Below, piece after piece: positions 60,091-63,176 of a stretch of DNA of 63,176 nucleotides. Both the position numbers and the translations under genes were made by a program. Numbering within the stretch: position 1 is the first letter of the stretch; each line of letters begins with the position of its first letter. This stretch comes from Actinomycetota bacterium (GTDB taxonomy: Bacteria; Actinomycetota; Geothermincolia; Geothermincolales; RBG-13-55-18): contig JBFLWJ010000009.1 of assembly GCA_040757835.1 (NCBI GenBank), positions 54,150-117,325 of the forward strand. Reading direction: 5' to 3'. A model generated the notes under the pieces. The model searched no databases and was not told the origin of the DNA. It was given only the letters and a program-made list of their open reading frames with translations.

Positions 60091-63000
60091 CTAGCCGTCA
60101 TAGGGAAGCTTTGAGGAATCCCAGCCGATGACGGGTTCCGTGCTCTCCTCCCTACGCCTCCCGCTCGCGAGGAAGATAACACCGGCCAGCATGAGCGCCA
60201 GCCCCAAGGCGATGGTCAAGAGCGACATAACCGCCATGAGCCGCGTGCGGTTGTCGACTCCCGTCTTGGGAAGGGTGCCGCCGTCGCCGCCGTCGCCGCT
60301 CTCCCTCCTCCAAACAGTCAGATCGAGGGCCGGCGTCGTGGAGACGTCGTCGCTCAGGACCGGCGTATCGTTTCTGATGTTGTCGTCGGCGTCGTCGAGT
60401 ACTCCATCGCCGTTCCGGTCCCAATACGCAGCAGCCTGGTTCTCAACCTCATCGAAATCCGGGTCGACCGTGGTCCTGAAGGTGATGACCACTTCGTTCT
60501 CAGCCTCCGTTTCGTTGCGCGCCCCGGGGTCAGCCGCGATGGTGCCCTCCCAGACCACCATATTGTCGCTCGGATCGTATACACAGGATATGGTACTGGA
60601 GCTTCCCCGCGCCTCGTAGGCCAGGCTGCCTTTCACGTAGGTGGTACCCTCGGGGATCCTGTCCGCTATCCTTACGCGCATGGAATCGGCGTTGCCGCTG
60701 TTGATCCAGACTAGCCCCCACTCGAGCTGAGGGAGACCATCGTCGCTCACCGTCTTGATCCCGTACGGCGGGTCGAAGAGATTGATGTTGGAGACGGCGG
60801 CGCTGTCCTCGTCGTCCTCGGACTGGTCGCCATCGTCATTGCCGGGAGTGGAGTCGGGATCGTACTGATTTGACGTCATTACCTGGGCGATGTTCACGTA
60901 GTCTCCGGCGACACGGACGGTCGCCTGGAAAGTGAGGTCCACGGATGAACCGGAGGCCAGGCTGTTGACGGTCCAGGTCAAGGCGGGAGCGGAAGCATCG
61001 CTCCTGCTGCTGCCGCCGGCCATGGAACCAGCCACGTAGGTGAACCCGTCGGGAAGGACATCCCTTACGCTTATGCCGGTCGCTGTGCTCGGGCCCGCGT
61101 TCGCCAGGGTCAGCGTAAAGGTGATGGTCTCACCCACGTTGGGGTTCGCATTGTCCACCTTCTTGTCCAGGCTCAGGTCTGCCTCCTGCGGCGTGACGCT
61201 CGCACTGTCCTGGTCGTCCTCTCCGGCAGAGCCGTTGCCGGGGGTGGAGTCCGGGTCGTATTGATCGGACGCGGTCACCTGGGCCGTATTGACATAGTCG
61301 CCCGAGGAGAGCACCGCGGCCCGGAAGGTCAGCTCGACGGAAGCACCCGAGGCCAGGTTGTTGATGGTCCAGGTGAGGGTAGGTGCGGACGCGTCGCTGC
61401 GGCTGTCCCCTCCGGCGATGGAGCCAGCCACGTATGTGTAGCCGCTGGGCAGGATGTCCTCCACGCTCACACCGGTGGCGTTATCCGGACCGCTGTTGGT
61501 CACCTCTACGGTGAAGGTCACCGTCTTGCCCACATTGGGGGAGGGGTTGTTCACCGTCTTGGTCAGGCTGAGGTCGGCTGACTGCGGGATCAGGTCCTCC
61601 GAGTCCTGATCGTCCTCCGTGTCGTCGTTGTTGCCCGGAGTGGAGTCTGGGTCGTACTGGTCCGAGGCCATGACCTGGGCCACATTCAGGTAATCGCCGG
61701 TGGCCAGGACCTCCGCCTGCAGGGTCAGCTCGGCGCTGGCGCCCGCGGCCAGGCTGTTTATCGACCAGGTGAAGGTGGGAGCCGCGCTGTCATCGCGGGT
61801 GTCACCGCCGGCGATGGAGCCGGCCACGTAGGAGTAGCCGTCTGGCAGGACGTCCTCCACGCTCACGTTGGTGGTCGCGTTCGGGCCGGCGTTCGCCACC
61901 GTCACGGTGAAGGTGACCGTGTCCCCGACATCCGGAGTCGTGACATCGAGGGCTTTTACGAGGCTCAGGTCGGCGGCCTCCCTCAAGGTTATGCCCTGGG
62001 CGTCCTCGTCGTCCTCTCCGGGCACGCTGTTGCCGGGCACAGAGTCGGGGTCGAACTGGTCCGCGGCCATGACCTGGGCCACGTTCTCGTAGTCACCGGT
62101 GGCAAGCACCTCGGCCTGGAAGGTGAGGTCGGTGCTGGCCCCCGCGGCCAGGGAGTTGATGGTCCAGGTGAGGGTCGGGGCAGCGGAGTCGTCCTGTACA
62201 TCTCCACCGGCGATGGACCCGGCCACGTAGGAGTAGCCGTCGGGGATGACGTCGTTCACACCGATGCCCGTCGCGGCATCGGAGCCGTCGTTGGCTATAG
62301 TGACGGTGAAGGTCACCGTCTCGCCGATTATCGGGTTGACGTTATCCACGGTCTTGTCGAGGCTGAGGTCGGCCTGCTGTGGCGCGGCCGTCTCCGAGTC
62401 GGTGTTGTTGCCCGGGTCGGGGTCGTACTGGTCCGAGGCGGTTACGGCCGCCACGTTGGTGAAGTCCCCCGATGCGTTGACCTCGGCCTGGAAGGTGAGG
62501 TCGGTGCTGACCCCCGCGGCCAGGGAGTTGATGGTCCAGGTGAGGGTGGGGATCGCGGCATCGTCGTTTGCGTCCCCGCCGGAGATGGAGGCGGCTGTGT
62601 AGGTGAAGCCGTCGGGGATGGTGTCCGAGACCTCTATATTGGTGGCGCCGACGGGGCCGGCGTTGGCCACGGTCAGGGTGAAGGTGACGGTGTCTCCCAC
62701 GTTGGGGGCGGTATCATCCACGGTCTTGGTGATAGAGACGTCGGCGATATTGGGGACTACCGTGACCGTGTCCTGATCGTCCTCGCCGAAGTTGCTGTTG
62801 CCGGGTACCGAGTCTGGGTCGAACTGGTCCGCGGCCATCACCTGGGCCGTGTTGGCATAGGTGCCCGAGCCGAGCACCTCGGCCTGGAAGGTGAGGTCGG
62901 CGCTGGCCCCCGCGGCCAGGGAGTTGATGGTCCAGGTGAGGGTGGGGATCGCGGCATCGTTGTTTGCGTCCCCGCCGGAGATCGAGGCGGCCACGTAAGA

Positions 63001-63176
63001 ATATCCTGCAGGTATCACGTCGGCTACGGTCACGCCCGTTGCGGTGTCAGGTCCGGCGTTGGCCACGGTCAGGGTGAAGGTGACGGTGTCTCCCACGTTG
63101 GGGGAGGGGTTGTCCACCGTCTTCACCAGGCTGAGGTCGGCCTGCTGCGGGGTCACGCTCTCGGAGTCCGAGTTGT
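60091..63176 (-). CDS. DUF11-repeat surface protein with LPKTG anchor, 5' end cut off
   Basis: The frame is open to the right edge, so the N-terminus and perhaps more repeats are outside. Six visible DUF11 repeats of about 120-130 residues each begin with ADLSLVKTVDN-like strands, have TFTLTVANAGP and TWTINSLAAGAS, and end with calcium-site-like DQYDPDSTPGN. A seventh divergent unit (INLFDPPYGIKTV ... YWDRNGDGVLDDADDN) follows, then a Gly/Asp linker, LPKTG, a hydrophobic helix and RRRE tail for sortase anchoring. I infer a wall-bound adhesin or S-layer-like protein. The stop TAG is at 60091-60093. Confidence 0.88.
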   Translation of the reverse strand, partial: NSDSESVTPQQADLSLVKTVDNPSPNVGDTVTFTLTVANAGPDTATGVTVADVIPAGYSYVAASISGGDANNDAAIPTLTWTINSLAAGASADLTFQAEVLGSGTYANTAQVMAADQFDPDSVPGNSNFGEDDQDTVTVVPNIADVSITKTVDDTAPNVGDTVTFTLTVANAGPVGATNIEVSDTIPDGFTYTAASISGGDANDDAAIPTLTWTINSLAAGVSTDLTFQAEVNASGDFTNVAAVTASDQYDPDPGNNTDSETAAPQQADLSLDKTVDNVNPIIGETVTFTVTIANDGSDAATGIGVNDVIPDGYSYVAGSIAGGDVQDDSAAPTLTWTINSLAAGASTDLTFQAEVLATGDYENVAQVMAADQFDPDSVPGNSVPGEDDEDAQGITLREAADLSLVKALDVTTPDVGDTVTFTVTVANAGPNATTNVSVEDVLPDGYSYVAGSIAGGDTRDDSAAPTFTWSINSLAAGASAELTLQAEVLATGDYLNVAQVMASDQYDPDSTPGNNDDTEDDQDSEDLIPQSADLSLTKTVNNPSPNVGKTVTFTVEVTNSGPDNATGVSVEDILPSGYTYVAGSIAGGDSRSDASAPTLTWTINNLASGASVELTFRAAVLSSGDYVNTAQVTASDQYDPDSTPGNGSAGEDDQDSASVTPQEADLSLDKKVDNANPNVGETITFTLTLANAGPSTATGISVRDVLPDGFTYVAGSMAGGSSRSDASAPALTWTVNSLASGSSVDLTFQATVRVAGDYVNIAQVMTSNQYDPDSTPGNDDGDQSEDDEDSAAVSNINLFDPPYGIKTVSDDGLPQLEWGLVWINSGNADSMRVRIADRIPEGTTYVKGSLAYEARGSSSTISCVYDPSDNMVVWEGTIAADPGARNETEAENEVVITFRTTVDPDFDEVENQAAAYWDRNGDGVLDDADDNIRNDTPVLSDDVSTTPALDLTVWRRESGDGGDGGTLPKTGVDNRTRLMAVMSLLTIALGLALMLAGVIFLASGRRREESTEPVIGWDSSKLPYDG
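60763..63176 (-). repeat. Tandem DUF11-coding repeats
   Basis: DNA-level repeats of about 370-400 bp. For example, GCCTGGAAGGTGAGGTCGG recurs at 62114, 62486 and 62882, and neighbouring stretches are near-identical. Copies closest to the right edge are the most alike, suggesting recent expansion. Confidence 0.8.

Noticed and set aside
1..63176. tRNA, rRNA, CRISPR array, insertion sequence or prophage
   Set aside because: Looked for on both strands by eye; no TpsiC-loop/acceptor pairs, no regularly spaced direct repeats outside coding sequence, and no transposase or integrase motifs were found.

Overview
The window is high-GC DNA, densely coding, with strong AGGAGG-type ribosome binding sites and several TTG starts. 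The taxon is inferred from protein style. A cell-wall protein ends in an LPKTG sortase signal, and two exported proteins carry a module built around WYLAEG(A/C)...F(E/D)TW...NP. I associate that module with deep-branching, often anaerobic Actinomycetota (OPB41/Geothermincolia type). No rRNA, tRNA, CRISPR array, transposase or phage gene was seen; the region looks like chromosomal metabolic DNA with low synteny constraint.

Layout. 1-4.4 kb: 3' end of a large exported sugar-lyase-like protein, then an MFS exporter behind a palindromic operator. 4.4-9.3 kb: a soluble histidine kinase, two CrtI-like FAD enzymes in tandem, and an Hsp20. 9.7-12.3 kb: a metal-flavoured group on the minus strand (decayed CDF-like gene, 41-residue rubredoxin-like ribbon, His/Cys-rich PadR regulator with its own operator, intact CDF transporter). 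12.4-18 kb: a frameshifted polysaccharide deacetylase, a coupled SDR-SDR-saccharopine-dehydrogenase-like operon, and a divergent nitronate monooxygenase. 18-26.7 kb: a large secreted esterase interrupted by a lectin-like domain, AlkD-like repair protein, GNAT, PaaI thioesterase, acyl-CoA dehydrogenase, an MBL hydrolase and an SPL-like radical SAM protein. 27-33 kb: ilvD, sirtuin, GNAT, DUF3795, a membrane protein, a methyltransferase, and a two-gene unit of a 31-residue membrane peptide plus a 175-residue unknown protein.

33-43 kb: a third and a fourth CrtI-like FAD enzyme (the fourth with a DUF2284 protein), pruA with a long imperfect inverted repeat behind it, DUF362, SCP2 and M24-peptidase-like genes. 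43-50 kb: an AT-rich small membrane protein, then an operon of sulfatase-like MBL, TauE/SafE exporter and a TPP enzyme, a heme-binding-type membrane protein, a radical SAM enzyme and a second DUF3795 protein. 50-60 kb: a NadC-like protein lacking the usual catalytic signature, an M28 peptidase with membrane helices inside its catalytic domain, a CrtC/AttH-like protein overlapping a geranylgeranyl-reductase-like flavoprotein, a class-3 aldehyde dehydrogenase, a duplicated zinc-ribbon protein, a PHB-depolymerase-like lipoprotein, an isochorismatase-like hydrolase and a GAP-family membrane protein. The window ends inside a DUF11-repeat wall protein.

Recurring themes are lipid/isoprenoid redox chemistry (four CrtI-like enzymes, GGR-like, CrtC-like, two SDRs, acyl-CoA dehydrogenase, ALDH, SCP2), exported carbohydrate-active or surface proteins, and cysteine-rich metal-binding proteins of unknown function. 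The least described items are the split secreted esterase, the membrane-split M28 peptidase, the small membrane-peptide operon, the MBL-TSUP-TPP operon and the His-rich PadR regulator.
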